64,000 nucleotides of DNA from Methanobrevibacter ruminantium M1. GTDB lineage: Archaea; Methanobacteriota; Methanobacteria; Methanobacteriales; Methanobacteriaceae. The stretch's first letter is position 1, and each line of letters begins with the position of its first letter. Below, piece after piece: positions 16,091 through 26,232 of the stretch. Made by a program: the position numbers and the translations under genes. Under the pieces are notes generated by a model that saw only the letters and a list, made by a program, of their open reading frames with translations, searched no databases and was not told the origin of the DNA. The stretch spans positions 767,501-831,500 of the forward strand of contig NC_013790.1 of assembly GCF_000024185.1 (NCBI RefSeq), given 5' to 3'.

Positions 16091-18676
16091 TTAACAGTCT
16101 TTTTCATGTAACCTTCCATTTATAAAGTTTCCTTGATTTAGTCTGGATAGGGTTATGTTTCGAATTTGATCCTTTAGCAGGCTTAAGTCATAAGTATTGT
16201 CCTCTTTTAATGCCTGCAGGTATAAAGAGATTATTGTAGAGCTGTATTTGGCTGATGAGAATCTTGTATCGATTATTACAGAATCAACTCCTGTATCCTT
16301 TATAAGCTCCACTTCCTCTATCAGGCATAGGCAGTCCTTATTGATGAAATGGCTATGCTTATTATAGTCAAATACAACCTTATATTTGAATTTCTTTCTT
16401 TTCTTATCCTCAAGGATTGCATAGTCATCTGCAGAGTTTATTATGAAGTCTTTTCCATCATTTAAATTGGAAAAGTCGTCTTTGCTGCTCATGACTTCAA
16501 GGTTTCCTTGAATAATTATGTTTAGGTCGGTTTCTTTGTCTCCTTTAATGTATTGGTATTTTGATACAAGTTCCTTTATTTCCTTATGGGAGAGTTCTGA
16601 TGATAGGATAAGGCTTTTAAATCCAGATTCAGAGAGGTTTTTGACATTGTAGCTGTTCCAGATGTTTAGGTTGTGGTTTCCATAGATGTCTGTATTGAAG
16701 CTTTTTCCTATTCCGGGAGTGTCATACATTATAGGGATGCTTATTCCTTCTTCTTTTAGCTCATCAATGATTTTGCTTAGTTTTTCTATCTCTTCATCTG
16801 AAATAAAGGAAGACAAGACTAGAACTAATCTTTCATCTTCATTTGATTTTGATTTATTATTTGGATTATTGGAATTGCCAACTATTGAATAAGCTTCCTT
16901 CAATAGGTCCTTAATCTTTTCAAAATACTCTTCTGGGCTGTTGAATGAGAATGATGGGTCAAAATAATATTTATGAATAGGAAGTTTCCTTGTCATCTCC
17001 AAAAGCTCAAGGCTGTCAACAAATATTGATAGGTTCAGTTTTTCCTTTCTTAGATCAATGTCACTATATGTTTTATATTCCTTTATAAATTGATTTACCT
17101 TTTTATTTGTAGCCCTCACTTCTTTTTTGCTTGGCTTATAATAATCAAGCAGTAGATTTGTGGCTTTTTCAAGAAGCCTTCTTCTGATTTTGTTTAATTT
17201 TCCAATAGGTATGAAAGTGTTTTCAGGCATGCCATGAATGTTCATTTCCTTTATATAAAATGAGCTGTCTCCAGTCTTTAGCATTTGCTTTTCTATATCC
17301 TCTTTGCTTATTGGTCTATTCAATGCCTTTTCAAACTTGGTTTCGGAAATATAGTTAAAGTTAAAGCGCTCTATTATGTTTTTGTTGTTTATTCCCTTTT
17401 CCTCTATCTGGAATCTTCCTGTGACATTTAGGCTTAAATCCTCATTCCAGTATATGTCTAGGGACAATGGGATGTGCTGCTTTATTGTTTCATTATGGAA
17501 TTTCTTTAATTTATCGTGGGTTGACTTTGAATAGCTTAAGAGTACCTTATCTCCTTCACGGACATTTCTTGTGGTATTTAGGATTATATAATCGTCAGTC
17601 TGTTCTTTAATGTTGTCAATATAGATTCCCTTGATTTTGTCCTTATATTTGAATCCTATTCCGTCACCGATGTCAAGGTTTATTGAAAAGTCCTTGTTTT
17701 CTTTGGAAATCTTAATCTGCTCTCCTTTCTTTTCGATGATCTTTCCGATATAGACTCCCTCGTGGCCTGAGCTTTCCCTTCCTAGGACTTGGCCTGGACT
17801 TTGGTTTAGGATATATCCATCTGTAAATTCTCTATTGAAGACTAAATGAAGGTCTTTTTCATAGTCCCCCTCATCTCCATCGATTATATGTCTGTATGCA
17901 TTAACGATTGTCCCTACATAATCTGCAGACTTCATTCTTCCTTCTAATTTTAGGGAGAATACTCCGGCTTCTTCTATTTTATCCAAACCTTTATAGACTG
18001 CCAAGTCATGGGTTGAAAGAAGGAATCCGTTTCCTACATTGTAGTTTTTGTATTTTAACTTGTATTGCTTACGGCAAGGCTGTGCGCAGGCTCCCCTGTT
18101 TCCACTTCGTCCGCTGTTATAAGATGAGATGTAGCAGTTTCCGCTGAAGCAGTAGCAAAGTGCTCCATGGCCGAATACTTCAAGTTCCATATTTAAGTTT
18201 GAGGATTTTAGCTTTTCGCTGATTTCCCTTATCTTATCCACGCTTATCTCACGTGGAAAGACAATTCTTGATATTCCATTCTCAACAGCCCAAAGAATGC
18301 AGTCATAGTCGCTAAGGGTCATTTGAGTAGATGCGTGAACTTCAAGACCAGGGATTAGGGTTTTGATTAGCTCTATAATTCCCACATCCTGTACAATAAC
18401 TGCGTCTACCCCAAGCTTGTAGAGTTTGAAGAGGTATTGGACAACATCAACAACCTCAAAGTTGTTTATGAGGGTGTTTACTGTTACATGTATCTTTACT
18501 CCATTTAAGTGAGCATATTCTACACTTTTCTCAATTTCTTCAAGTGTGAAGTTTTTGGCAAAGGCCCTTGCTCCAAAGCGTTCGCCAGATATATAAACTG
18601 CATCTGCTCCTGCATTTACAGCAGTAACTAAAATGTCATAGTCTCCTGCAGGCGCTAATAATTCAGGTAATGTCAT
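16091..18676 (-). CDS. U32 peptidase-family protein
   Basis: An 861-residue paralogue of the next gene downstream. The U32 signature reads FGHGALCYCFSGNC, then GRSGNRGACAQPCRKQY, with cysteines near 174, 176, 181, 197 and 201. It is followed by the DLHLVFNREFTDGYILNQSPG block of the long U32 forms and a C-terminal U32 module. A strong SD (AGGAGATCTT) sits directly before the ATG at 18676. Tandem placement and the same order of motifs point to an old duplication. The likely cellular role is RNA-base modification of the RlhA/TrhP kind, but peptidase activity has also been reported in the family. Confidence 0.9.
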   Translation of the reverse strand: MTLPELLAPAGDYDILVTAVNAGADAVYISGERFGARAFAKNFTLEEIEKSVEYAHLNGVKIHVTVNTLINNFEVVDVVQYLFKLYKLGVDAVIVQDVGIIELIKTLIPGLEVHASTQMTLSDYDCILWAVENGISRIVFPREISVDKIREISEKLKSSNLNMELEVFGHGALCYCFSGNCYISSYNSGRSGNRGACAQPCRKQYKLKYKNYNVGNGFLLSTHDLAVYKGLDKIEEAGVFSLKLEGRMKSADYVGTIVNAYRHIIDGDEGDYEKDLHLVFNREFTDGYILNQSPGQVLGRESSGHEGVYIGKIIEKKGEQIKISKENKDFSINLDIGDGIGFKYKDKIKGIYIDNIKEQTDDYIILNTTRNVREGDKVLLSYSKSTHDKLKKFHNETIKQHIPLSLDIYWNEDLSLNVTGRFQIEEKGINNKNIIERFNFNYISETKFEKALNRPISKEDIEKQMLKTGDSSFYIKEMNIHGMPENTFIPIGKLNKIRRRLLEKATNLLLDYYKPSKKEVRATNKKVNQFIKEYKTYSDIDLRKEKLNLSIFVDSLELLEMTRKLPIHKYYFDPSFSFNSPEEYFEKIKDLLKEAYSIVGNSNNPNNKSKSNEDERLVLVLSSFISDEEIEKLSKIIDELKEEGISIPIMYDTPGIGKSFNTDIYGNHNLNIWNSYNVKNLSESGFKSLILSSELSHKEIKELVSKYQYIKGDKETDLNIIIQGNLEVMSSKDDFSNLNDGKDFIINSADDYAILEDKKRKKFKYKVVFDYNKHSHFINKDCLCLIEEVELIKDTGVDSVIIDTRFSSAKYSSTIISLYLQALKEDNTYDLSLLKDQIRNITLSRLNQGNFINGRLHEKDC

Positions 18677-18920
18677 AAGATCTCCTATAATTGTGATTTA
18701 TTTGTTTAAATTCTATTTTATTAGTAATTATTTTTTTATGATTTTGCTAGTTTTTGTTTATTTAATTTTATTTTATTTTTTTTTAATTCTTATTAAATAA
18801 TCTAACTATTAATAAATCTGTTAATTTTGTTATATACATATTTTTATCAAAATTAAGGATTGAAGTCCGATTCTAGATTATTTAGTTTTCTAATCTAGAT
18901 TAATTCTTTTTAAAAAATTG

Positions 18921-18932
18921 CAAAAATATTTA
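18921..18932 (+). promoter_or_regulatory. TATA element of tmk
   Basis: AAAAATATTTAT lies about 25-36 bp before the ATG at 18957, with no SD in between. The distance suggests that transcription begins at or next to the start codon, giving a leaderless mRNA. Confidence 0.45.
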
Positions 18933-18956
18933 TTTTTTAAAATTCAATTTCATATT

Positions 18957-19547
18957 ATGTATATCGTATTAGAAGGAATAGATGGTGCTGGAAAATCAAC
19001 TCAAATAAACTATTTAAAAGGATGGCTGGAAGATAACGGCTTTAAAGTTGAAACAATTGTTGAACCTACCGATTTGGAAGTTGGAAATCTTATTCGTCAA
19101 TTGTTGACTAGGTCTGATGCTACAAGTGACACTATGCAAAAGACTTTAGGCCTTCTTTTTGCAGCTGACAGACTTGTTCTTATGGATAAAATCGAAAAGC
19201 TTGAAAGTGAAAGGACTGTTGTAATAAGCGATAGGTCTTTTTATTCAAGTCTGGTATATCAAAAGCCACAGGATTGGATTCGTGAGATAAATAAGTTTGC
19301 AAAAATCCCTGATTTGGTTTTGCTCCTTGATTTGGATGTTAAAAAGTCAGTTGAAAGATGCGATGGAACTGATGAATTCGAAAATGAGGAGTTTTTAACT
19401 GGAGTTAAAGAGAATTATCTGGCATTATCTAGAGAGAATGATAATTTTAAAATCATTGATGCGAATAATGGTCCAAATAAAGTTGCATCTGATATAAAAA
19501 AAGCTGTTGCTCCTTTATTTGATATCTGTGTAGATTGCATTAGGTAG
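18957..19547 (+). CDS. tmk: Thymidylate kinase
   Basis: A 196-residue dTMP kinase that makes dTDP from dTMP and ATP in the cytoplasm. It opens MYIVLEGIDGAGKSTQINYL, with the P-loop GIDGAGKST at residues 7-15. The nucleotide-monophosphate site is SDRSFYSSLVYQ near 92-103, and EPTD near residue 40 matches the dTMP-binding loop. The ATG at 18957 is chosen because the protein then starts exactly at the conserved first strand; a TTG at 18918 would add 13 unrelated residues. The last 20 coding bases and the stop are duplicated 44 bp downstream. Confidence 0.93.
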   Translation: MYIVLEGIDGAGKSTQINYLKGWLEDNGFKVETIVEPTDLEVGNLIRQLLTRSDATSDTMQKTLGLLFAADRLVLMDKIEKLESERTVVISDRSFYSSLVYQKPQDWIREINKFAKIPDLVLLLDLDVKKSVERCDGTDEFENEEFLTGVKENYLALSRENDNFKIIDANNGPNKVASDIKKAVAPLFDICVDCIR

Positions 19548-19594
19548 TTTGAATATTTATCCTTTGAATCTGTGTAGATTGCATTAGGTAGTTT
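19524..19594 (+). repeat. Duplicated 3' end of tmk
   Basis: A 27-bp segment beginning ATCTGTGTAGATTGC and ending TAGGTAGTTT occurs at 19524-19550, where it includes the tmk stop codon, and again perfectly at 19568-19594. Confidence 0.9.
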
Positions 19595-19683
19595 TAAAAA
19601 TAGTTAAATAAATAATTATTTAAAAAAAATAATCTTATAATTAGCTTTTTTTTTTTAAAAAATAAAAAGGAAATTAAATAGAC

Positions 19684-19890
19684 TTATTGCCTATCTAATT
19701 CTTCTAATCTTTTTTTCATCATTTCAACAATGTATTCTTGAGCTTTTTCCAATTCCTCTTTAGTTCCTTGGAGTTTAGGTCCGAACTCAGTTTGCTTTAG
19801 TTCCACATCGAACTTTTCAAAAACATGAGCAAGCATCTGTTCTCCAATTCCGTTTGTAAGTTTCATTTCGTAAATTGGTTCTTCTTCCAT
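19684..19890 (-). CDS. Small conserved-looking hypothetical protein
   Basis: A 68-residue acidic protein starting MEEEPIYEMKLTNGIGEQML. The second half, GTKEELEKAQEYIVEMMKKR, is predicted helical. It is preceded by an SD-like AAGGTGAAAA, which supports real translation. It lies between tmk (convergent) and tyrS, 108 bp downstream of the tyrS stop, so it could be the last gene of the tyrS transcript. I do not recognise a family. Confidence 0.65.
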   Translation of the reverse strand: MEEEPIYEMKLTNGIGEQMLAHVFEKFDVELKQTEFGPKLQGTKEELEKAQEYIVEMMKKRLEELDRQ

Positions 19891-19998
19891 TTTTTCACCT
19901 TTATGTCCTTTTTATACTTTAAGTATCTTATAATTAAATCTTTTTTTACTATAATTATGACTTATTTTGATAAAGCTTTTTTTAACTTTGATTTAAAC

Positions 19999-20964
19999 TT
20001 ATTCGCCAGATTCCATAAATTCTCTAACTGGCTTTAAGAAATCAATGAGGAATTTAGTGATTCCATTTTTTAAGTCCATTGGATGAAGTTTGCCTTCGCT
20101 GTACATTGTATGCAGTTCATCTTTTGTTAATTCAAGGTTTCCTCCGAATTTTTCAGGTCTTTCTATGACGAATGTGTCTTGTTGGGAGAATACAAAGAAG
20201 TCTGCAATTTCAATCATTGGGTTTCCTTCGATTTCACCTTGCGGACAGTAGCTTTTTCTTATTTTTTCCTTGATTGTCTTTTCGTCATCATCCACAGCGA
20301 TATAGTTTCCTTTGCTTGAGGACATCTTGTCATCGCCGTCGAGACCATGAATCAAAGGAGTGTGAATACATACAGGAGCTTCCTTTCCGATTCTAGGCAG
20401 GTTTTCCCTTGCTAACATTTGGATTTTTCTTTGCTCCATTCCTCCTAAGGCAATATCTACATTTAATGCAGACATATCAGCAGTTTGCATGAGAGGATAG
20501 ACTACGCTTGCAACTTTTGGATTGTCATCGTGTCTGCTTACTTGATCCATACTTCTTTTTGCTCTTTTTAAGGTTGTTATGGTGGCTAATTGGTAAACAT
20601 CATTAGTATATTCGCTTCCGGTTTGGAAAGATGAACCTAAGATGTATTCTGTATCATCAGCTAATCCTAAACCTTGAAAACACCTTTTATTGTATTCTGC
20701 AGTTTCTGCAATCTCTTCTACAGTTCCTTTTCCATTCAAGAAAGCATGGTAGTCTGCAAGAAGGATCTTTATCTTAAATCCTAACTTTTGCAATTGCTTA
20801 AGCTTCATTATGGTAACTGCATGACCTAAATGAATTTTTCCAGAAGGTTCATATCCAGTATAAGCAATTGGGGTTTCTTTTTCAAGCTTTTGCTTTAATT
20901 CTTCCAGTTCTATGATTTCAAGTGTTCCTTCTTGGATTAATTCTATTTTTTCTTCTATGTTCAT
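19999..20964 (-). CDS. tyrS: Tyrosyl-tRNA synthetase, archaeal type
   Basis: A 321-residue class I aminoacyl-tRNA synthetase that charges tRNA-Tyr. The HIGH motif is HLGH at 45-48 in [17 protein letters not shown], and the KMSKS motif is KMSSS at 213-217. The tyrosine-site elements YPLMQTADM and GGMEQRKI are present. It is of archaeal/eukaryotic length, without the bacterial S4 tail. Translation starts at ATG 20964. The gene is in a minus-strand run with nmd3 and the aIF2-beta gene upstream. Confidence 0.95.
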   Translation of the reverse strand: MNIEEKIELIQEGTLEIIELEELKQKLEKETPIAYTGYEPSGKIHLGHAVTIMKLKQLQKLGFKIKILLADYHAFLNGKGTVEEIAETAEYNKRCFQGLGLADDTEYILGSSFQTGSEYTNDVYQLATITTLKRAKRSMDQVSRHDDNPKVASVVYPLMQTADMSALNVDIALGGMEQRKIQMLARENLPRIGKEAPVCIHTPLIHGLDGDDKMSSSKGNYIAVDDDEKTIKEKIRKSYCPQGEIEGNPMIEIADFFVFSQQDTFVIERPEKFGGNLELTKDELHTMYSEGKLHPMDLKNGITKFLIDFLKPVREFMESGE

Positions 20965-21085
20965 ATAATCACATTTTTCTTTTTTGTAATTAGTAAGTAT
21001 AAGTTCTTTCAGTGTTTTTTTTTCAAATAATAATTGTAAATTATTATTTATTTAGTTAATTAATTATTAGATCGTTTTTTTTTAC

Positions 21086-22126
21086 TTAAATAATAAATAT
21101 TCTGCCCTCTATTTTTAATATATCAATTTCATCCCCGATATTAAAGCCTTCTAATTTTTCATTCATATCAAGGTCCAATGGGCTGAAGTCATCTGGATCT
21201 AGGATTTGAATGCTCTTTGGAGATTTTGCAGTTATGATTGCCTTTTGAATTCCATTTAGGTTTTCCATCTTTTCAATTGAATCATACTCTCTCCATTTCA
21301 ATGCCAAGGAGTCCTGATTTTCCAAATTGGCCAGGAGAATTCTATTTCCATCAATGGCTTCCACCCTATAGATTTTATCATTATACTTGATTATATTCTC
21401 TTTTTCAAACTTAGGAAGCCTTAATGATATCCAGATTCTGTATAATCCTTTTCCTGTAGACTTGTCTTCGCTGATTAGCCTTGGAGATTCCTTGACTTTT
21501 CCTCCAAGCTCCTCTTTAAGATGTTCCACAACCTTTTTAGCTGACTTTAAGGAACCGATATAATAGTCATTTCCTTCCTTAAGCTTAGCCACTTGTGGAA
21601 TATATGCCAATTTGTCTTTTTTAAACTGCTTGTCCAGTGTTCTGCCGATTATTTCTTCAGCTTTGATTATTTCATCTTCCTTAAGTTCCCTATTGTCTGC
21701 ACGAAGTTGAATTACTGCTTCATAGTATCCTGCATTTCTTTTGCTGCAGTCTGGACAAACGGAATATTTGATTTTAACATTTGGCGTATGGGTTTCTACA
21801 ATTTCCTCTCCAAGAACTGTCGCCACTGCTTCAATGTAACATTCTGCAATTGTTCCTCGCATTTGGTCTATTTCCAGTTCAATCTCTTCATTTTCTGCTA
21901 AATCATTAAGTTTAATATTGTTTTCTAAGGTACGATATATAATCTCATCCTCTGGAATATATTCGTCTTTCCATTTTCCTTCCTCTAATTTAGCATTACA
22001 GTGTTTACAGATGGTTACGGTAATGTTTTCTGGAATTTCCATCAATTGAAATTTCTTCAAATAGCAATTCTTGCAGATTCCATCTACCATTTCAACATCA
22101 GTGGCACCACATTCTGGACAAAACAT
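21086..22126 (-). CDS. NMD3 family protein
   Basis: A 346-residue homologue of the eukaryotic 60S export adaptor NMD3. The N-terminal zinc-binding pairs CPEC (3-6), CKNC (18-21) and CKHC (40-43) are followed by CPDC in YSVCPDCSKRN, the usual NMD3 treble-clef region. Archaea lack nuclear export, so the protein presumably acts in large-subunit assembly or binding near the tRNA sites; this role is inferred from the family. The C-terminal part carries a small beta domain (FNIGDEIDILKIEGRIF). It lies between tyrS and aIF2-beta, which fits a translation gene neighbourhood. Confidence 0.9.
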   Translation of the reverse strand: MFCPECGATDVEMVDGICKNCYLKKFQLMEIPENITVTICKHCNAKLEEGKWKDEYIPEDEIIYRTLENNIKLNDLAENEEIELEIDQMRGTIAECYIEAVATVLGEEIVETHTPNVKIKYSVCPDCSKRNAGYYEAVIQLRADNRELKEDEIIKAEEIIGRTLDKQFKKDKLAYIPQVAKLKEGNDYYIGSLKSAKKVVEHLKEELGGKVKESPRLISEDKSTGKGLYRIWISLRLPKFEKENIIKYNDKIYRVEAIDGNRILLANLENQDSLALKWREYDSIEKMENLNGIQKAIITAKSPKSIQILDPDDFSPLDLDMNEKLEGFNIGDEIDILKIEGRIFII

Positions 22127-22271
22127 TTAAAACGCCTTTTAATAGTAAAAATAAATAAAATAATTAAAATAAATTGTTCAAATCAAATCTATTAAATTGT
22201 GCTGATTAATAATGGTTTCATATGATTTAATAGAGATTTGGCTTTTTAAAAAAATAAAAGAGAAAAAAGAG

Positions 22272-22679
22272 TTATAATGGTTTAAGCGGAGCTTTTGCAC
22301 CACATGCAGCACATTTTAAAATAAATATTCTATCTTCTCTTATGATTTTAGTATCTGGCCTGTTACATTCATGACAGATAACGTATTTTTCAATATATTC
22401 GTCAATTCTTTCGTTGATTAAAAAGTGATTGAACTTACCTTGAAGGATTGCTCTTACTCCTTCCAGGTTTCCTGCTGTACCTAATTCCCTAAGCAGGTAT
22501 TTTAATATATGCTGAGGGTCTCTATTTAATGAGTCTGCAACATCTTTGAAATTTTGAATGAATGTTCTATTACCTTGAATAACAGAGTAAGCTTTAACTG
22601 GTTCAAACCTTTTGGTTTCAAATACTTCAGGAGGTAATTGATCAATCGCTCTGTTTAATAAATTTTCATAATCGTCCAT
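22272..22679 (-). CDS. Translation initiation factor aIF2 beta subunit
   Basis: A 135-residue protein of the aIF2-beta/eIF5 family. It starts [20 protein letters not shown] and has the core alpha/beta part with [22 protein letters not shown]-terminal zinc ribbon follows: [18 protein letters not shown] and [12 protein letters not shown], giving a CxxC...CxxC set. As part of the heterotrimeric aIF2 it helps deliver initiator tRNA to the small subunit. The length is normal for archaea. An SD-like AAGGCGATAAA precedes the ATG. Confidence 0.95.
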   Translation of the reverse strand: MDDYENLLNRAIDQLPPEVFETKRFEPVKAYSVIQGNRTFIQNFKDVADSLNRDPQHILKYLLRELGTAGNLEGVRAILQGKFNHFLINERIDEYIEKYVICHECNRPDTKIIREDRIFILKCAACGAKAPLKPL

Positions 22680-23213
22680 TTTATCGCCTTCTTTATGATT
22701 GAATAAATATAATTAAATTAAATGCTTTAGGATAGTTTATATCTTATTATTTTAAAGTTCTAATTTATTTGTATGGTTTTTAAAGCATTTAAGTTATAAA
22801 AATAATTTTTTAAAGTTTTTATAATCAAATAGTTTTCTATTAAAAAGATAGTATTTGAGTTATATTAATATAAATTATATATTTTATCATTTATTAAGTT
22901 AATGTATATAAATGATTTAAATGGAATTATTTGGTTAAGTGGAATTATTTGGTTAAGTGGAATTATTTGGTTAAGTGGAATTATTTGGTTAAGTGGAATT
23001 ATTAATTTTGTTAAAATAGGTGGCAATTATTTTTAAAATAATTAAAAAGAGTTAGGAATTATTAATTTTGTTAAAATAAGTGCTAATTATTTTTAAAATA
23101 ATTAAAAATAAGTAAATTATTAATTTAGTAAAAAAGGAATAAAGAAATAAAAGTAAAAAGAAAAAAAAAGAAAAATGATTTATTTAAAATGCTCTAATCA
23201 AATGTTTTAATTA
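22680..23213. other. Gene-free spacer with tandem repeats
   Basis: A 530-bp spacer between aIF2-beta and the mcm stop. It contains two repeat arrays (22923-23112) and otherwise only AT-rich sequence and purine runs near 23150-23180. Confidence 0.75.
22923..23112. repeat. 18-bp and 60-bp tandem repeats
   Basis: GGAATTATTTGGTTAAGT occurs four times head to tail (22923-22994) plus a half copy. It runs directly into two copies of a 60-bp unit beginning GGAATTATTAATTTTG (22995-23054 and 23055-23112). The units share GGAATTATT, so the second array may have grown from the first. There are no spacers, so it is not a CRISPR. Confidence 0.9.
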
Positions 23214-25211
23214 TTAAGCAGTATTAAAGAAACCATTTCTTGGTTCAAATATGATGCCTTTTCCTTTAAGTTTTTTAACAAGAGTTTCAACCTTTTCAGG
23301 ACTCATATCATATTTCTCTTTCATGTTTTCCTTAAGAGTGTCTATAGGAGCTCGTTCGAATTCCTGTTCAAGAAGCTTGATTTCCTCTTCTATCTTTTGC
23401 ATTCTTTCCCTATCTGAGGTTGTTGTTCCTCCTTCCACTCTTGAAATATCTAACTGTCCTGTTTCAGGGTCTAATCCAATTTGCTCTAATGTTTTCCTTT
23501 GCAATGTGATTGCTCTTTGAGCATCCACTGCCTCTACCTTGTCCTTTAATTGGAGCTTTGCGCTTGCTTCAGCTAGACGGATGATTGCTTCAAGTTGTCT
23601 TGCTGTAATTGGAACTGGAGTGTCTTCCTCCACCCCTGCACTTCTTACAGATACATAAAAGTCTTCCAATACCTTGTTTGCCTCGTCGGTTAGGACTGGA
23701 TTTATGTTTTTACGGGCATATGCGATATATTTTCTAAGGAGATCAGGCTCTATCTCATAGTTTACGCTTTCAGACTGGTGTATCTTTAGAATGTGTTGTG
23801 CCAGTTTTCTATCGTTTTCAATGTTTGGCTTATCTTCAATTACAAAGGTAAGGTCGAAACGAGAAAGAATCGGTGAAGGCAAGTCAATTTGGTCTGCTAA
23901 GGTTTTATATCGGTCGAATCTACCGAATTTAGGGTTTGCAGCTGCAAGAACTGAACATCTTGTATTCAATGTAGCCATGATTCCAGCCTTTGCAATACTT
24001 ACTGTCTGTTGTTCCAATGCCTCGTGAAGGGCTGAACGGTCTTCGGAACGCATCTTGTCCAATTCGTCGACACATACGTTACCTTGGTCCCCAAGCACCA
24101 ATGCACCTGCTTCAAGAGACCAGCCGCCAAGCTCATCTCTTACTGCCGCTGCAGTCAAACCTGCACCTGAAGTGCCTTTACCACTTGTATATACACTTCT
24201 TGGTGCCAATTTTGATACGTACTTAAGTATCTGTGACTTACCGATACCAGGGTCTCCGACAATGAGGATGTGGATATCTCCCCTTAAACGTGTCTTGTCT
24301 TCAAGGTGCTTTACAGATCCTCCAAAGAGCTGCAATGCAATCGCTTCCTTGACCTCTCTGTATCCTCTGATTGAAGGTGCAGTGGAGTTAATGATTTTAT
24401 CATGTATGTTAGGGTCTTGGGATAATTCAAGGATTTTAGCCTCATCCTCTTCGCTAAGGTGCAATTCCTCAAATTCCTGTTCTAAAGGCTCAATATGATT
24501 TACATAAATGTAATTTTTGAATTTTCCGCTTTTTTCTTCTCTGAATGTTTTTAAAGTCCCTGTAATCCTGACCTTGTCTCCTGGACTCAATTCATCCACC
24601 AAGTCATCTTCCAATACCATAAGCATTTGCTTAGGCTCTGTTCCTCCTGAAAGGTTTTCCAAAGGCTCTTGCATTCTGGCGCTTTGAGTGTCTATGTATT
24701 TGGATTCCTCTTGAAGCAGTCTGAATGACCTTCCTCCACATTCTGTACACATGGAAGGTTCCATTATGCGGCTTGAGGATGTCTGTTCAACTTCTTGTTG
24801 TCTCATGCAGCCTCTGCATTCGAAAACACCTTTTTCAATTCTTGGGCGAATCTCATCGGTTTTTCTTACGATTCCATCTGCTGAAACAAACTTTCCAATG
24901 TATTTACTTAAGAGATCGCTTAATGGAACGTTGTTTGTAAGATTTTCGAATCTGATATTTAAATTAGCGTCTTTCATCAATGGATCGATATTCTTGATAG
25001 CCTTTTGTGAAGTTGTAATGACTTCATCAGGCTTATCGATTAATAAATCCGCCAAATCTGGATCAAACATTTCTAAATCGTTATAATCGACTGTCAATGA
25101 CCTTTCATCAGGATATTTTTCTAGAACTTCAAATACATCGTCCTTGTAAATTGTAGAGAAGAATTCTTCAAATCTTGCAAGTGATGCTTTGGTTTTGTTA
25201 GTGGGACTCAT
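23214..25211 (-). CDS. mcm: MCM replicative helicase
   Basis: A 665-residue hexameric 3'-5' DNA helicase of the replication fork. The N-terminal domain has a zinc site C132-x2-C135...C155-x2-C158. The AAA+ core shows Walker [10 protein letters not shown] (319-327), a Walker B region with CVDELDKM (380-387) and an arginine finger in SRFDL (450-454). The C-terminus ends in a winged-helix-like part ([20 protein letters not shown]). Length and order are standard for a single archaeal MCM. The start ATG is at 25211. A dyad element about 65-95 bp upstream also occurs near the MutS-related gene. Confidence 0.97.
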   Translation of the reverse strand: MSPTNKTKASLARFEEFFSTIYKDDVFEVLEKYPDERSLTVDYNDLEMFDPDLADLLIDKPDEVITTSQKAIKNIDPLMKDANLNIRFENLTNNVPLSDLLSKYIGKFVSADGIVRKTDEIRPRIEKGVFECRGCMRQQEVEQTSSSRIMEPSMCTECGGRSFRLLQEESKYIDTQSARMQEPLENLSGGTEPKQMLMVLEDDLVDELSPGDKVRITGTLKTFREEKSGKFKNYIYVNHIEPLEQEFEELHLSEEDEAKILELSQDPNIHDKIINSTAPSIRGYREVKEAIALQLFGGSVKHLEDKTRLRGDIHILIVGDPGIGKSQILKYVSKLAPRSVYTSGKGTSGAGLTAAAVRDELGGWSLEAGALVLGDQGNVCVDELDKMRSEDRSALHEALEQQTVSIAKAGIMATLNTRCSVLAAANPKFGRFDRYKTLADQIDLPSPILSRFDLTFVIEDKPNIENDRKLAQHILKIHQSESVNYEIEPDLLRKYIAYARKNINPVLTDEANKVLEDFYVSVRSAGVEEDTPVPITARQLEAIIRLAEASAKLQLKDKVEAVDAQRAITLQRKTLEQIGLDPETGQLDISRVEGGTTTSDRERMQKIEEEIKLLEQEFERAPIDTLKENMKEKYDMSPEKVETLVKKLKGKGIIFEPRNGFFNTA

Positions 25212-25610
25212 AGTATACTATTCTCTATATTTAATATTATAAAAGTTTTATTGATTTTTCATTTTTTGCCTATTTTTTCACATCAAAATTGTTTTGATTT
25301 CGTAACAATATTACTTTGATTCACTAAGTTATATTTATACTTTGCTTCAATTTTACTTATTTTTTTTATTTTACTCCTCTTTTAAGGTTTAGGTTTTAAT
25401 AGTTTGGTTTGATTGATAATCATTTTTTTCATATTCTCTTTTTGCCTTGATTTTATGATAATTTTAAATACTTAAAAGTAAATAATTAATGATGTATAAT
25501 AATTTTATAATAATTTTATAAAAATTTTATAATGTTTTTGTAATGTTTTTATAAGTTTTTTTTAATGTTTTTAAAACATTTATAAATATTTTTATTATTT
25601 TGGTGAATAT
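25212..25610. other. Divergent promoter spacer between mcm and the coiled-coil membrane protein gene
   Basis: A 400-bp spacer without a gene. It contains the shared dyad element (25278-25305) and, from 25495, several imperfect ATAATTTTATA repeats just before the plus-strand gene. Confidence 0.6.
25278..25305 (-). promoter_or_regulatory. TCACATCA element upstream of mcm
   Basis: TCACATCAAAATTG at 25278-25291 is followed by TTTTGAT and TTCGTAA, matching the element at 12684-12711. CAAAATTGTTTTG inside it is a dyad. It is 67 bp or more upstream of the mcm start, a plausible distance for a transcription factor site. The regulator is unknown. Confidence 0.5.
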
Positions 25611-26042
25611 ATGAGAAAATCAAGACTAAATTTATTTAGATCAACTTCTATGTTAATATCAGTCTTGGGAGTGATTGTAATTATCATTATGGTAGTTGCA
25701 GCTGCTTATGTTGGATTTAGCGTTGTTTCATCTAGTTTGACTGGTGGAATTTCCTCTGGTACTCAATATGATGAGTTAGCAACCTTAAAATCCAATTGCT
25801 CTAGTTTAGAAGCCCAATTCAATATAACCGGAACTAAGATTTATGCAATGCAAAACATTACCTTAGAAAGAGAGTTTGTAAATGCTCAAGTGGAGTTAAT
25901 TAAGGTTCAAAATGATTTGGATAGTGTTGAAAGTGCATTGGCATCCGGTCAGCCTGCTTCAGAAGTTGATAAAAGAATACAACAATCAAAAGAAGATTTA
26001 AAAATAGCTCAGCAGGCTTATAATAGTTTATCTGTTAAATAA
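25611..26042 (+). CDS. Membrane-anchored coiled-coil protein, function unknown
   Basis: A 143-residue protein with a short basic N-terminus (MRKSRLNLFR) and one hydrophobic segment at about 15-42 (MLISVLGVIVIIIMVVAAAY). A Ser/Gly linker follows, then a helical region rich in Glu, Gln and Leu (residues about 55-140) that looks like a coiled coil. Positive charge before the membrane span predicts the C-terminus outside the cell. A type IV pilin-like signal was considered, but I see no clear class III cleavage site. It is a single gene between divergent mcm and convergent rlmE. Confidence 0.7.
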   Translation: MRKSRLNLFRSTSMLISVLGVIVIIIMVVAAAYVGFSVVSSSLTGGISSGTQYDELATLKSNCSSLEAQFNITGTKIYAMQNITLEREFVNAQVELIKVQNDLDSVESALASGQPASEVDKRIQQSKEDLKIAQQAYNSLSVK

Positions 26043-26232
26043 ATAATCAAATTATTTATTTAATCTTTTTTTATTTTTTTTAATCAATATTTTGCTATTT
26101 TTATGGTTTTACTTATTTATATTAATTTTTAATTTATTTTATAATAATTTTTAACTTATTTTTATTAATTTTATTAATTTAATGGATTTTTATTTATTAT
26201 GTATTAAAGCCTTTTTTATTATTTAAAAGGAA

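Noticed and set aside
22923-23112. CRISPR array
   Set aside because: Units are directly adjacent without spacers, and no cas gene is in the window. The same holds for the arrays at 15889, 29181 and 59990.
23250-25090. Several long frames antisense to mcm
   Set aside because: They are shadows of a strongly conserved gene and have no protein features of their own; the same applies to antisense frames over the helicase, MutS-like and U32 genes.
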